A DNA stretch of 64,000 nucleotides, from assembly GCA_018332375.1 (NCBI GenBank), contig BOPV01000001.1, positions 1,240,001 to 1,304,000 on the forward strand. Reading direction: 5' to 3'. The position numbers and the translations under genes are program-made. Under the pieces are notes generated by a model. The model did no database searches. It was not told the origin of the DNA and was given only the letters and a program-made list of their open reading frames with translations. The first letter of the stretch is position 1; each line of letters opens with the position of its first letter. This document shows positions 1 to 8,997 of this stretch, piece after piece. Source of the DNA: Roseiterribacter gracilis (lineage in GTDB: Bacteria > Pseudomonadota > Alphaproteobacteria > BOG-932 > Roseiterribacteraceae).

Positions 1-243
1 GCGGATTTGACGGCGTCAATGCAGGCGTGCGGCGCGGCTGGGCGAGCATGAAACGAGACCTCTGGAAGAAGGCGCGGAGCCTAGCAAGACACCCCAAGCG
101 CGCCAAACGCTGATCTTGGGTAGGTCAACAACGCAAACGGGTTGCGATAACGGCGCTGGAAACGCTGGAAACAAGCGTTCCGGCCCGCTTGCTTGTAAGG
201 ATCGTACTTGTTCCTGTCCGGACCGGCTGCGTAGACTCCGTCC
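1..243. other. Left-edge non-coding stretch
   Basis: No convincing gene was found here. A long minus-strand reading frame runs through it into the aldolase gene but looks like a GC-rich shadow with no recognisable domain. A 9-base unit, gctggaaac, occurs twice in tandem near position 153-172. The segment ends directly at the start codon of the aldolase-like gene and must carry its promoter unless transcription enters from outside the window. Confidence 0.4.
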
Positions 244-1008
244 ATGCAGTACCCCGCCACGATGCGCGACCGCGTCAGCGCCGAAGAATGGCAGGCGCGA
301 GTCGAGCTTGCCGCGCTCTATCGTCTGGTCGCGCTGTATGGTTGGGACGACGCGATTTTCACGCATCTGTCGCTGCGCGTGCCGGGCAACGACCGGCATT
401 TCCTGATCAACCAATATGGGCTGTTCTTCGAGGAGATGACCGCGTCGTCGTTGGTCAAGATCGATCTCGACGGCAATCTCGTCGATCCGACGCCGCAGCC
501 GGTCAACAAGGCCGGCTTCGTCATTCATTCAGCGCTGCATATTGCGCGCGACGACGCGCATTGCGTCATGCATTTGCATTCAGTGACCGGCGTCGCGGTC
601 GCGGCGCAACGCAATGGTCTGCGTCCGATCAGCCAGACCGCGCTGATCGTGCTGCCCGACCTCGCCTATCACGACTATGAAGGCATCGCGCTCGATCTCG
701 ACGAGCGGCAGCGCATCGTTGCGGATCTCGGATCCAAGAACATGATGCTGTTGCGCAACCACGGCACGCTTGCGGTCGGCCCGACCGTCGCGGCGACCTG
801 GCTGCGCATGTATCTGCTCGAACGCGCCTGCGCACAGCAGGTCGCGGCGCAAAGCGGCGGCAGCGACGCGCTGCTCGACGCACCCGACGCGGCCCGCGAA
901 GAGGTCGCGCGCGTGATGCGCGGCCCCGGTGCTGCGAGCACGCCCGATCTCGCCTGGGCCGGCTTCTTGCGCAAACTGGACCGCGTGTCGCCGGGGTATC
1001 GCGACTAA
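244..1008 (+). CDS. Class II aldolase/adducin family protein
   Basis: 254-residue cytoplasmic protein of the class II aldolase/adducin fold, a zinc-dependent family that cleaves or decarboxylates sugar phosphates and related hydroxy acids. The metal-site pattern is visible: the pair H110-L-H112 (in MHLHS) and the downstream RNHG motif with H173. A conserved FFEEMTASSLVKID stretch near residues 61-74 is typical of the family. Length matches the family norm (about 250). Another ATG six codons in could be the true start. Substrate cannot be assigned; the next genes are two MFS transporters, so a role in catabolism of an imported organic acid is possible but inferred. Confidence 0.85.
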   Translation: MQYPATMRDRVSAEEWQARVELAALYRLVALYGWDDAIFTHLSLRVPGNDRHFLINQYGLFFEEMTASSLVKIDLDGNLVDPTPQPVNKAGFVIHSALHIARDDAHCVMHLHSVTGVAVAAQRNGLRPISQTALIVLPDLAYHDYEGIALDLDERQRIVADLGSKNMMLLRNHGTLAVGPTVAATWLRMYLLERACAQQVAAQSGGSDALLDAPDAAREEVARVMRGPGAASTPDLAWAGFLRKLDRVSPGYRD

Positions 1009-1122
1009 CCTGCAGTTGAATGCGCCATCGCGTGCGTCTGGCTAATGGTCGCGCAATCCGCCTTGCCCGCACCTCGACGAGGCGCCTGCTAGGCTCTTCG
1101 TTCGAATCGAGGGCTCTGCCGG

Positions 1123-2418
1123 ATGTCGGACGAAGCGGGCTTCAGCCGCCGCTATGCTTGGTACGTCGTCATTCTGCTGACCGCCGCCTACGCGGTGGCG
1201 TTGCTCGACCGCATCGTCATCTCGCTGCTGATCGAGCCGATCAAACAGCAATTCGGCCTGTCGGATTCCGGCGTCGCGCTGTTGTCGGGTGCCGCCTTCG
1301 GTCTTTGCTACAGCATCATGGCCTTGCCGTTTGGTTGGCTTGCCGATCGTGCCAACCGGCGTTGGATTGTGACGTTTGGCATTGCAAGCTGGAGCATCGC
1401 GACCGCGCTCTGCGGCGTCGCACGTAGCTTCACCGGCCTGTTCGCCGCGCGCGTCGCCGTTGGAATCGGCGAAGCCTCGCTCAATCCAAGTGCAAGTTCG
1501 ATCATCGCCGATCTGTTTTCAGGCCCGGCGCGCGCCAAAGCCTATGGCGTGTTCGTCGCCGGCACGTCGTTCGGCACGGGCGCCGCGTTTCTGCTCGGCG
1601 GTGCCGCAATCGACGCGGCCGACGCGGTCCGCGCGCATGGCGGTGCGCTGCTGGCGGATTTTGCGACCTGGCAGATCGTGTTTCTGCTGACCAGCCTGCC
1701 CGGCCTGCTGGTCGCGGCGCTGTTCGTCGCCACCGTGCGCGAACCGAAGCGGCGCGAGCGCGACACGACCACCGCGTCACCGCCGCTGCTGCCGTTTCTG
1801 CGCGCCAACAAAGGTGCGGTCGCATCGGTGATCATTGGACTGTGCTGCAACCTCACGAGCGTCTACGCGCTGATCGCCTGGTATCCGGTGGTGCTGATCC
1901 GCGTACATGGCTGGAGCCAGAGCGACGCCGGTTACGCGCTGGGCGTGATCGGCCCGCCCGCTGCGCTGGTCGGCGCAATCGGCAGTGGTTGGCTCATCGC
2001 ACGGGTGAATGCGGCTGGTCGCAAAGACGCGGCGCTGCTGGTCGCGATCGTCGCGTCGGTCATCTACGGCGCGATGCTGGTTCTGTCGGGGCTGGTCGCC
2101 GACGCGAACCTGTCGCTGGTCTTCTATTTTCTCGGCAGCCTGTGTTCGAACAGCTTCTCGGCCGCCGCCTTCTCGGCGCTGGCGCAGTTGGCGCCCAACG
2201 AGTTGCGCGGCCGGTTGACCGGGCTCTACACGCTGATGATCGGGCTCGTCTCGCTCAATCTGGGACCGGTCTCGGTCGGGCTGTTCAGCGATTATGTGTT
2301 CGGGGAACAGCGGTTGAATCTTTCCTTTGCTGCAACCGTCGCACTCGACAGTTTGCTAGCTTCCGTCATCCTGCTCGCGGGGCGCGGGCCTTATCGCCGT
2401 TCGGTTGGAGCGACATGA
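1123..2418 (+). CDS. MFS transporter, spinster-like (copy 1)
   Basis: 431-residue inner-membrane major facilitator with about 12 transmembrane segments. The N-terminal pattern (aromatic-rich YAWYVV, then LDRIVISLL) and the GIGEAS motif around residue 110 mark the spinster-type MFS group common in Alphaproteobacteria. A GAGGG ribosome-binding site sits about 9 bases before the ATG. Its stop codon overlaps the start of the next gene as ATGA, and the two proteins are clearly paralogous throughout, so this is a tandem duplication translated in a coupled way. The transported substrate is unknown. Confidence 0.9.
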   Translation: MSDEAGFSRRYAWYVVILLTAAYAVALLDRIVISLLIEPIKQQFGLSDSGVALLSGAAFGLCYSIMALPFGWLADRANRRWIVTFGIASWSIATALCGVARSFTGLFAARVAVGIGEASLNPSASSIIADLFSGPARAKAYGVFVAGTSFGTGAAFLLGGAAIDAADAVRAHGGALLADFATWQIVFLLTSLPGLLVAALFVATVREPKRRERDTTTASPPLLPFLRANKGAVASVIIGLCCNLTSVYALIAWYPVVLIRVHGWSQSDAGYALGVIGPPAALVGAIGSGWLIARVNAAGRKDAALLVAIVASVIYGAMLVLSGLVADANLSLVFYFLGSLCSNSFSAAAFSALAQLAPNELRGRLTGLYTLMIGLVSLNLGPVSVGLFSDYVFGEQRLNLSFAATVALDSLLASVILLAGRGPYRRSVGAT

Positions 2419-3725
2419 CAAAAGAGAATTTCCGCACGGCCTATGCCTGGTACGTCGTCGGGCTGCTCACCGCGGGGTACGCGGTCGCGGTGCTCGACCG
2501 GATCGTGATCGGATTGCTGCTCGAACCGATCAAGGCGCAGTTCCAACTCTCCGACTTTCAGCTGGCGTTGGTGTCGGGCGGTGCATTCGGCGTCTGCTAC
2601 AGCGTGATGGCGGTTCCGTTCGGCTGGCTGGTCGATCGCTATGACCGCCGCTTGATTGCCGTCATCGGCATCGCGGGCTGGAGTCTCGCCACCGCTGCCA
2701 ACGGTCTGGCGCAAAGTTTTCTCGGCCTGTTCGGCGCGCGTACCGCGGTCGGTATCGGCGAAGCATCGCTGAGTCCTGCTGCTGCGTCGTTGATCGGCGA
2801 TCTGTTTCCCGGCCCGCAGCGCGCCAAAGCCTATGGCGTCTTCGTCAGCGGCGCGTCGGTCGGCACTGGCGTCGCCTTCTTTGCTGGCGGACTTGCGGTC
2901 GCGATGGCGGAACCGGTGCGCAACCAGTTCGCGTCGCTGCTGGGCGGTTTCCAAAGCTGGCAGATCGCTTTTATGCTCACCAGCATTCCCGGCCTGGTGT
3001 TGGCGTTGCTGTTCGCGCTGACGGTGCGTGAACCGCCGCGTCGTGCCCGCGCCGTCGATGCGGCACCGGTCCCGCCGCTGTGGCCCTATATGCGCCGCAA
3101 TTGGAAAGCGGCGGCAACGATCATCTTCGGCGTCGCCTGCAATCTGATGACGATCTACACGCTGATCTTTTTCTACTCGTCGATGATGGTGCGCGTGCAT
3201 CACTGGGCACCGCAGGATGTCGGCTTCTGGGTTGGCATCGTCGGCGCACCGATCGGCGGCGTCGGCGCGATCTTCACCGGCTGGTTCATCACCTATGTCG
3301 CCAAGCGCGGCCGTCCCGACGCGCCGCTGATCACGGCGGTGATCGGCACCGTCTATTACGGCACGTGGTGCGTGCTCGCCGCGCTGGCGCCGACCGGAAC
3401 CTGGTCGATCGTCTGTTTCATCGCCTCGGCGATCATGGCGAATACCTGCGTCGCTTCGGCCTTCGCGGGCCTGGCGCAGATCGCGCCCAACGAATTGCGC
3501 GGCCGCTTGATCGCCTTCTACACGCTGGTCGGCGGGCTGGTCGGCCTGTTCATCGGACCGACCGTGCTGGGGCTAATCAGCGATCTCGTCTTCGGCGCTG
3601 CGCGTCTCGACCTGTCACTAGCTACTGCCTTCGGCCTCAACACGCTGATCGGCGTCACCATTCTGCTGGTCGGGCGCAAGCGCTACATCGCGGCGGTCAT
3701 CGAAGCGCGGGCCAACGGCGTCTAA
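2415..3725 (+). CDS. MFS transporter, spinster-like (copy 2)
   Basis: 436-residue paralogue of the preceding gene, sharing YAWYVV, LDRIVIGLL, GIGEASLSPAAASLIGDLF and the late LAQIAPNELRGRLI segment. The open frame extends further upstream, but the ATG at 2415 is chosen because the alignment with copy 1 starts there and it forms an ATGA overlap with the copy 1 stop. About 12 membrane helices. The pair may form a heteromer or differ in substrate; neither can be decided from sequence. It converges on the minus-strand cluster that follows, overlapping its last gene by 4 bases. Confidence 0.9.
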   Translation: MTKENFRTAYAWYVVGLLTAGYAVAVLDRIVIGLLLEPIKAQFQLSDFQLALVSGGAFGVCYSVMAVPFGWLVDRYDRRLIAVIGIAGWSLATAANGLAQSFLGLFGARTAVGIGEASLSPAAASLIGDLFPGPQRAKAYGVFVSGASVGTGVAFFAGGLAVAMAEPVRNQFASLLGGFQSWQIAFMLTSIPGLVLALLFALTVREPPRRARAVDAAPVPPLWPYMRRNWKAAATIIFGVACNLMTIYTLIFFYSSMMVRVHHWAPQDVGFWVGIVGAPIGGVGAIFTGWFITYVAKRGRPDAPLITAVIGTVYYGTWCVLAALAPTGTWSIVCFIASAIMANTCVASAFAGLAQIAPNELRGRLIAFYTLVGGLVGLFIGPTVLGLISDLVFGAARLDLSLATAFGLNTLIGVTILLVGRKRYIAAVIEARANGV

Positions 3726-4015
3726 AGCTCGATCACCAGACTCAGCACCGACGCCATCAAGGTGCAGGCGCCGGCAATGAACGCGCGGTCGGCCAAGTTG
3801 CGCACCCAACGTTTGCTGACGTCGTTGCGGATGGTGAGATAGGCAGCGATCGTGCTGGTGAAGAGCAGAATGCTTGCAACCCACGCGATCTCGTCGGCAA
3901 TGGTCAACGAATTCGAGTTGGTCAGTTTCAAGCTGCCGATCACGACGAAGCAGATACCGAGCAGGTTCGTCGACGCGCTGAGGATCTGCGCATGATGTTG
4001 GTTCGCTTCGGACAT
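3722..4015 (-). CDS. Small membrane protein, three predicted helices
   Basis: 97-residue protein with three hydrophobic stretches (about residues 15-30, 42-60 and 77-95) and a basic cytoplasmic-type loop (RNDVSKRW). No family recognised. It is the last gene of the minus-strand operon headed by the amidohydrolase: its ATG overlaps the aldo/keto reductase stop (ATGA), so translation is likely coupled. The much longer open frame upstream in this phase is a shadow of the reductase gene. Confidence 0.7.
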   Translation of the reverse strand: MSEANQHHAQILSASTNLLGICFVVIGSLKLTNSNSLTIADEIAWVASILLFTSTIAAYLTIRNDVSKRWVRNLADRAFIAGACTLMASVLSLVIEL

Positions 4016-4980
4016 CAGAGCGGCCCGGCCACGGGACGCGGCCGGTACGGCGCTTCGAGCAAGCTCTTCTCCTCGTCGTCGAGTTGCAGCGACAGAGCCG
4101 CGATTGCGTCGGTGAAATGGCCCGGCTTGGACGCGCCAATGATCGGCGCGGTGATGCCGGGACGCGATAGAACCCAGGCCAGCGCAAGCGTCGCCGGGTT
4201 GACGCCGCGCCGTTCGGCAACGGCGCGAACCGCGTCGACGATCGCAACTTCCTGCGCGTCGCCGGGATAGTAGCGTTTGGCGATGTCGTCGGTCGCGGCG
4301 CGCGACGTCGTGGTTGCGCCGGCCAGACGGCCGCGCGCGATCGGGCTCCACGGAATGACGCCGATCCCCTCGCTGCGACATAGCGGCAGCATCTCGCGCT
4401 CTTCTTCGCGGTAGAGTAGGTTCAACTGCGGCTGCATCGAGACGAACTGCGCGTAGCCGTTGGCGCGCTGCAGCCCGATCGCCTTCATGAATTGCCAGGC
4501 GAACATCGACGAGCCGCCGAGATAGCGCACCTTGCCCGCGCGCACGACGTCGTTCAGCGCGTCGATCGTCTCTTCGATCGGCGTGTGATAGTCCCAGCGA
4601 TGCAGCTGGTAGAGATCGATCCAGTCGGTTCCCAATCGTTTCAGCGACGCGTCGACGGCCTGGAACACGTGCCGGCGCGACAGGCCGCGATCGTTGGGAT
4701 CGTCGGACATTGGATTGTAGAGCTTGGTCGCAACCACGACGCGATTGCGCGCTTTGCGGTCGTAAAGAAAGCGACCGAGGATCGCCTCGTTCTCGCCCAG
4801 CGAATATTGATCGGCCGTGTCGAAGAAATTGATGCCCGCATCCAGCGCCGCATCGAGAAACGGCCGCCCCTCTTCTTCGGTCAGCACCCAGGGCCGCCAG
4901 CTTTTGAGCCCATAGGTCATGCAACCGAAACACAGGCGCGAAACTTTGAGGCCGGTGCGGCCGAGATTGACGTAGTCCAA
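4015..4980 (-). CDS. Aldo/keto reductase
   Basis: 321-residue NAD(P)H-dependent oxidoreductase of the TIM-barrel aldo/keto reductase superfamily. The catalytic tetrad is present: D54 and Y59 (in DTADQY), K86 (in VVATKLYN) and H127 (in LYQLHRWD). The cofactor-binding end contains GASKPGHFTDA. The family member it most resembles is the AKR11/YajO-like group (pattern LGRTGLKVSRLCFGC). A TTG start at 4980 is chosen because the sequence before it is not family-like and it falls 11 bases after the stop of the upstream lyase-family gene. Part of the minus-strand catabolic operon 7531-3722. Confidence 0.88.
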   Translation of the reverse strand: MDYVNLGRTGLKVSRLCFGCMTYGLKSWRPWVLTEEEGRPFLDAALDAGINFFDTADQYSLGENEAILGRFLYDRKARNRVVVATKLYNPMSDDPNDRGLSRRHVFQAVDASLKRLGTDWIDLYQLHRWDYHTPIEETIDALNDVVRAGKVRYLGGSSMFAWQFMKAIGLQRANGYAQFVSMQPQLNLLYREEEREMLPLCRSEGIGVIPWSPIARGRLAGATTTSRAATDDIAKRYYPGDAQEVAIVDAVRAVAERRGVNPATLALAWVLSRPGITAPIIGASKPGHFTDAIAALSLQLDDEEKSLLEAPYRPRPVAGPL

Positions 4981-4991
4981 GCGGTGTTTCC

Positions 4992-5852
4992 CTAGCCTGC
5001 GTATTTGGTCGCGTCGCGCACGAACCGTTCGGTTTCGACCAACTGATTGATCGTCGCCGCGTCGGCACGGACCAGGTTGGCATTGCTGCCATTGGCGGCG
5101 AGTTTGGCGAAGGAGGATTCCATCGCCGCAACCGCGCTGCCGATGCCGACACCGGGATAGAGCGCGATATGAAACCCCATCGCCTGCAGATCGGCTGCGT
5201 CGCGTGCGAAATGCGGACGGCCTTCGAGGAAGTTCGACACCAGCGGCACGCGCGCGCCGATTGCTTTCGCCAGCCGTTCGGCGTCGGCGCGCTCGCGGAC
5301 ACATTCGACGAAAATCATGTCGGCGCCCGCCTCTGCGAACGCGACGGCGCGCTTGAAGGCTTCGTCGAATGGCTGCGCGTCGGTGCGCGCGCTGATGAGA
5401 AAGTCTTTATCGCGCCGTGCGTCCTGCGCCGCGCGCAGCTTGCCCAGCATGTCAGACAGCGAAACCACCGGCCGCGCCTGCAAGGTCGCAGCCGGCTTCA
5501 CCGCGATCTGGTCCTCGATCTGCACGCCGGCGCAACCGGCGCGTTCGAACGCATGCACCGCGCGCTGCACGTTGGCGACCGAGCCAAAGCCCTGGTCGAT
5601 GTCGACCATCAACGGCGTATCGACCCGTTCGCAAATATGCGTCGCGATGGTTGCCAGCTCGTCCATCGTGACCAGCCCCAGGTCGGGTCGCGCCAACTGC
5701 GCGTAGGACACGGCCGAGCCCGACAGGAACAGGGCTTCAAAACCGGCGCGGGTTGCGAGCAAGGCCGACATTGCGTCGAACACGCCAGGCGCGACCACGA
5801 TGTCGGGATGCAGCAAGGCTGCGCGCAGACGGGTACCGGGCTTCATCGTCAT
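4992..5852 (-). CDS. Isocitrate lyase/PEP mutase superfamily protein
   Basis: 286-residue TIM-barrel enzyme of the PEP mutase/isocitrate lyase superfamily. The magnesium-binding motif VDIDQGFGS, the IEDQ strand and the SARTDA motif are all visible. However, the usual K-K/R-C-G-H lyase loop is absent: the gating loop carries IAVKPAATL with no catalytic cysteine. That fits members acting as oxaloacetate decarboxylase, PEP mutase-like or phosphonate enzymes rather than isocitrate or methylisocitrate lyases. Its ATG overlaps the amidohydrolase stop (ATGA) and the aldo/keto reductase follows after 11 bases, so it is co-expressed with both. Confidence 0.85.
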   Translation of the reverse strand: MTMKPGTRLRAALLHPDIVVAPGVFDAMSALLATRAGFEALFLSGSAVSYAQLARPDLGLVTMDELATIATHICERVDTPLMVDIDQGFGSVANVQRAVHAFERAGCAGVQIEDQIAVKPAATLQARPVVSLSDMLGKLRAAQDARRDKDFLISARTDAQPFDEAFKRAVAFAEAGADMIFVECVRERADAERLAKAIGARVPLVSNFLEGRPHFARDAADLQAMGFHIALYPGVGIGSAVAAMESSFAKLAANGSNANLVRADAATINQLVETERFVRDATKYAG

Positions 5853-7531
5853 TTGCTTTCGTAGACGATGTCGCCGTCGACCAACGTCATTTCAATTTTC
5901 ATCTTCGGCACGTCGGCAATCGGAATCACCAGCGGATCTTTGTCGAGCACGGTCAGGTCGGCGCGCTTGCCGACTTCGATCGTGCCGCGCGTCTTCTCTT
6001 CGAACGACGCATAGGCCGGTCCGCGCGTCAGGAACGCCAGAGCCTGCGGCCGCGTCAGCGCCTGTTCCGGATGCCAGTTGGCGCCCTGATAGCCAGCCAG
6101 ATCGCGGCGCGCCGTAGCGGCGTAGAATTCGATGCGCGGATCGCCGACTTCGACCGGCGCATCCGATCCACCCGAAATCGCAGCACCCGACGCCAACAGG
6201 CTGCGCCACGCATAGGCGCCGCCAAGCCGTTCGTTGCCCAGCCGCGCCGGTGCGAAATGCAGATCGCCGATTGCGTGGCTCGGCTGCATCGACGCGATCA
6301 CGCCCAGCTTGCCAAAGCGCGGAATGTCGTTCGCGTCGATGATCTGCGCATGCTCGATGCGCCAGCGACGCGGCTCCTTGGACGGAACCGCGGTGAAGGC
6401 TTTTTCGTAATTGTCGAGCACGATACGGTTGCCGCGATCGCCGATCGCATGCGTCCAGATTTGCACGCCGCTTTTGGCCGCACGTTCCAGCACCGGCCCG
6501 ACCTGCTCCATCTCGGGCCGCATCAGGCCGCTGGTGTTCGGCGCGTCGCTATAGGGCGCCAGCAACGCAGCGCCACGCGAACCAAGCGCACCGTCGGCGT
6601 ACATTTTGATTCCGCGCACGACGAGCCGTCCGTTGCAGCCCTGATCGTGCGGACCTTTGTCGAGCAGCTCTTCGGCAGCCGCGCTCGGATACGACACCGC
6701 GAAATAGACGCGCAGCTTGAGACCGCCGGGTGCTGCGCACAGCTCGCGCAGCGCGGCCAGCATCTCGGCCGAGCCGCCGGCATGGTGCAGTTGCGTCAAG
6801 CCCAGCGACACTTCGCGATCGATGCCGGCGCGCAATTCCTCGCGCAGCTCGTCTTTGGTCGGGCCTGGAATCTTGGCCGCGATCGACGACATCGCCGTGT
6901 CGAGCACGATGCCGGTGAAATTCCCCTGCGCGTCGCGCACGAAGCTGCCGCCGGCGGGATCTTTGACGGAAGCGTCGATGCCCGCAGCTTTGAGCGCGGC
7001 GCTATTGACGACCAGCGCGTGCCCGTCGGCGCGACGCAGCGCGACTGGATTGTTGGGTGCGACCGAATCCAATTCGGTGCGCGACGGCATGCGCTTTTCC
7101 GGCCAGGCGGTTTCGATCCAGCCTTCGCCTGCGATCCAGCTTCCCGGTGCGGCCGCCGCCGCGCGTTCGCGCACCTTGTCGAGCAAGGCGGCCAGGCTTG
7201 GCACCGTCGACAGATCGAAGGAGCGCAAGCGATGTCCGATCCCTTCGAGATGCGCGTGCCCGTCGCGGAAGCCCGGGATGACTGTTTTGCCGCGCAGCTC
7301 GACGATGCGTGCACCGGCTTGCGCGGCACCGCGCGCGCCTTTGTCGTCGCCGACATAGACGATGTTGCCGTCGCGAATGACCAGTGCGGTGACCAGCTTG
7401 GACGCTTCCGGCCCGGACCGAACGCGACCGCCCACCAGCACCAGATCGGCGGCACCGGCCGGCACGGCCAAACCAACAACCGCCGGCACAGCCAGGCTCA
7501 ACGACAACAGCAGCAACAGGGACAGCCTCAC
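5849..7531 (-). CDS. Exported YtcJ-like amidohydrolase
   Basis: 560-residue metal-dependent hydrolase of the amidohydrolase superfamily, YtcJ/NfdA type. The HxH motif (GHAHLEG, H92/H94), the GEGW motif, the ADGHALVVNS block and late SDAPVE aspartate are all present. An N-terminal hydrophobic run (LSLLLLLSLSLAVP) ending in AGAA gives a signal peptide, so the enzyme is probably periplasmic. The GTG at 7531 is preferred over an upstream ATG because GGGAG lies six bases before it and the signal peptide begins there. First gene of the minus-strand operon; faces sorA across a 234-base divergent region. Natural substrate unknown (N-substituted amides are typical). Confidence 0.85.
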   Translation of the reverse strand: MRLSLLLLLSLSLAVPAVVGLAVPAGAADLVLVGGRVRSGPEASKLVTALVIRDGNIVYVGDDKGARGAAQAGARIVELRGKTVIPGFRDGHAHLEGIGHRLRSFDLSTVPSLAALLDKVRERAAAAAPGSWIAGEGWIETAWPEKRMPSRTELDSVAPNNPVALRRADGHALVVNSAALKAAGIDASVKDPAGGSFVRDAQGNFTGIVLDTAMSSIAAKIPGPTKDELREELRAGIDREVSLGLTQLHHAGGSAEMLAALRELCAAPGGLKLRVYFAVSYPSAAAEELLDKGPHDQGCNGRLVVRGIKMYADGALGSRGAALLAPYSDAPNTSGLMRPEMEQVGPVLERAAKSGVQIWTHAIGDRGNRIVLDNYEKAFTAVPSKEPRRWRIEHAQIIDANDIPRFGKLGVIASMQPSHAIGDLHFAPARLGNERLGGAYAWRSLLASGAAISGGSDAPVEVGDPRIEFYAATARRDLAGYQGANWHPEQALTRPQALAFLTRGPAYASFEEKTRGTIEVGKRADLTVLDKDPLVIPIADVPKMKIEMTLVDGDIVYESK

Positions 7532-7765
7532 GCGCAACTCCCGGGTGACGACGAAAACGGGCGGAGCATCGGCTGCGGCACAGCCGACCGCAAGCCGGTC
7601 CGCATTGCACCGCATTTCGGTGCCGGCAGCCCCAGAAGCCCTCGGGCGGCCCAGATCCGGCCTCGACGCTCGCTATCCACCAGCAAAGACAACGGTAGCG
7701 GCCAAGAATCCCGCTACGGTTTTCCCACCACGCGCGCGAAGACGCGCGAAATTTGGGAGGCCGAG
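7532..7765. promoter_or_regulatory. Divergent promoter region, amidohydrolase / sorA
   Basis: 234 bases between two divergently oriented genes, so it should carry both promoters. It holds an inverted repeat with 7-base arms, gtagcgg at 7695-7701 and ccgctac at 7711-7717, separated by 9 bases and ending 48 bases before the sorA start. That size and position suit an operator, but no regulator is encoded nearby. The sorA ribosome-binding site (GGGAGG) is at about 7755-7760. No clear -35/-10 pair was recognised. Confidence 0.4.
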
Positions 7766-8986
7766 ATGGACGTCACACGACGCGACCTGTTGCGCGCATC
7801 GAGTCAAAGCGCGCTGTTGTCGATGCTGCCGGTCGCAGCATTGGCTGCACCAACCTTCGAAGACGCATTGCCCGACGGCGTGCGCGACGGCGCAACCTTG
7901 GAAGCGCTGCCGGGAAAGAAGCCGCTGATCAAACTCAGCTACCGGCCGCCCAATTACGAAACACCGATCAATTATTTCGATCAATTATGGACGCCGAACG
8001 ATGCGTTCTTCGTTCGCTATCATTTGGCGGTCATTCCCGAAGTCGACGCCAAGGAATGGCGCCTGAAAATCGGCGGCGATGGTGCGACGACGCCGTTCGA
8101 ACTCACGCTCGACCAATTGACCAAGCAATTCGAACAGGTCGAAATCCCCGCCGTCTGCATGTGTTCGGGCAATCGCCGCGGCCTGTTCCAGCCGCACGTG
8201 CCGGGGGTGCAATGGGGCCATGGCGCAATCGGCAACGCCAAATGGAAAGGCGTGCGGCTGAAAGACGTGCTGGCCAAAGCCGGCGTGAAGAAGGAAGCGA
8301 TCGAGCTGCGCATGGACGGCGCTGACTCAGCGCCGCTCGACAAGACGCCCGACTTCGTCAAATCGATTCCCCTGTGGAAGGCGCTCGACGACAGCGTGCT
8401 GATCGCCACCCACATGAACGGCCAGCCGCTGCCGCATTGGAACGGCTATCCCGCGCGCATCATCGTGCCGGGCTGGACTGCGACCTACTGGATGAAACAC
8501 ATCACGTCGCTGGAACTGCTGACCAAGCCGCTCGACAATTTCTGGATGAAGACGGCGTACCGGATTCCGCAAGGCAAGTTCCCGGTCGTACAGCGCTTCC
8601 TGGGCCAGGAAACCGAAATCAACGCTCCGATCACCGAAATGCTGGTGAACTCGCTGCTGACCAACATCACCAACGGACAGAAGGTGAAGGTCGGACAGCA
8701 AGTCGAGATCCGCGGCATGGCGTGGGACGGCGGCTACGGCATTCGCACGGTCGAGATTTCGAGCGACGGCGGAACCACCTGGACACCGGCGACCCTGGCC
8801 GACGATCCCGGACGGTTCTCGTTCCGCCCGTTCAACTTCCGCTTCCAGCCCAAGACCAGCGGGAAAGTCGTGATCGTCGCGCGTGCAACCAACAAGCTTG
8901 GCCAGACGCAGACCACCGAACTGATCCCAAACCCGTCGGGCTATCATCACAATGTCATGCATCGCGTGACCTTGGACGTCGGTTGA
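7766..8986 (+). CDS. sorA: Sulfite dehydrogenase molybdopterin subunit SorA
   Basis: 406-residue periplasmic molybdenum-cofactor enzyme of the sulfite oxidase family, oxidising sulfite to sulfate and passing electrons to cytochrome c. A twin-arginine signal is seen at the N-terminus (TRRDLL, then a hydrophobic stretch ending ALAA). The molybdenum-ligating cysteine lies in CMCSGNRR (C133). The C-terminal half is the Mo-co dimerisation Ig-like domain (VEIRGMAWDGGYGIRTVEIS). GGGAGG ribosome-binding site upstream. The sorB-like cytochrome starts 11 bases downstream, the same order as in Starkeya novella sorAB. A general sulfite-oxidase-fold enzyme of other substrate is the alternative. Confidence 0.85.
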   Translation: MDVTRRDLLRASSQSALLSMLPVAALAAPTFEDALPDGVRDGATLEALPGKKPLIKLSYRPPNYETPINYFDQLWTPNDAFFVRYHLAVIPEVDAKEWRLKIGGDGATTPFELTLDQLTKQFEQVEIPAVCMCSGNRRGLFQPHVPGVQWGHGAIGNAKWKGVRLKDVLAKAGVKKEAIELRMDGADSAPLDKTPDFVKSIPLWKALDDSVLIATHMNGQPLPHWNGYPARIIVPGWTATYWMKHITSLELLTKPLDNFWMKTAYRIPQGKFPVVQRFLGQETEINAPITEMLVNSLLTNITNGQKVKVGQQVEIRGMAWDGGYGIRTVEISSDGGTTWTPATLADDPGRFSFRPFNFRFQPKTSGKVVIVARATNKLGQTQTTELIPNPSGYHHNVMHRVTLDVG

Positions 8987-8997
8987 GGAGACGCATC

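Noticed and set aside
16..528. Long minus-strand open frame at the left edge
   Set aside because: It overlaps the aldolase gene, has biased Arg-rich composition and no recognisable domain; a typical GC-rich shadow.
5753..7765. Plus-strand open frame extending sorA by about 670 codons
   Set aside because: It is antisense to the amidohydrolase gene; the Tat signal and ribosome-binding site put the sorA start at 7766.
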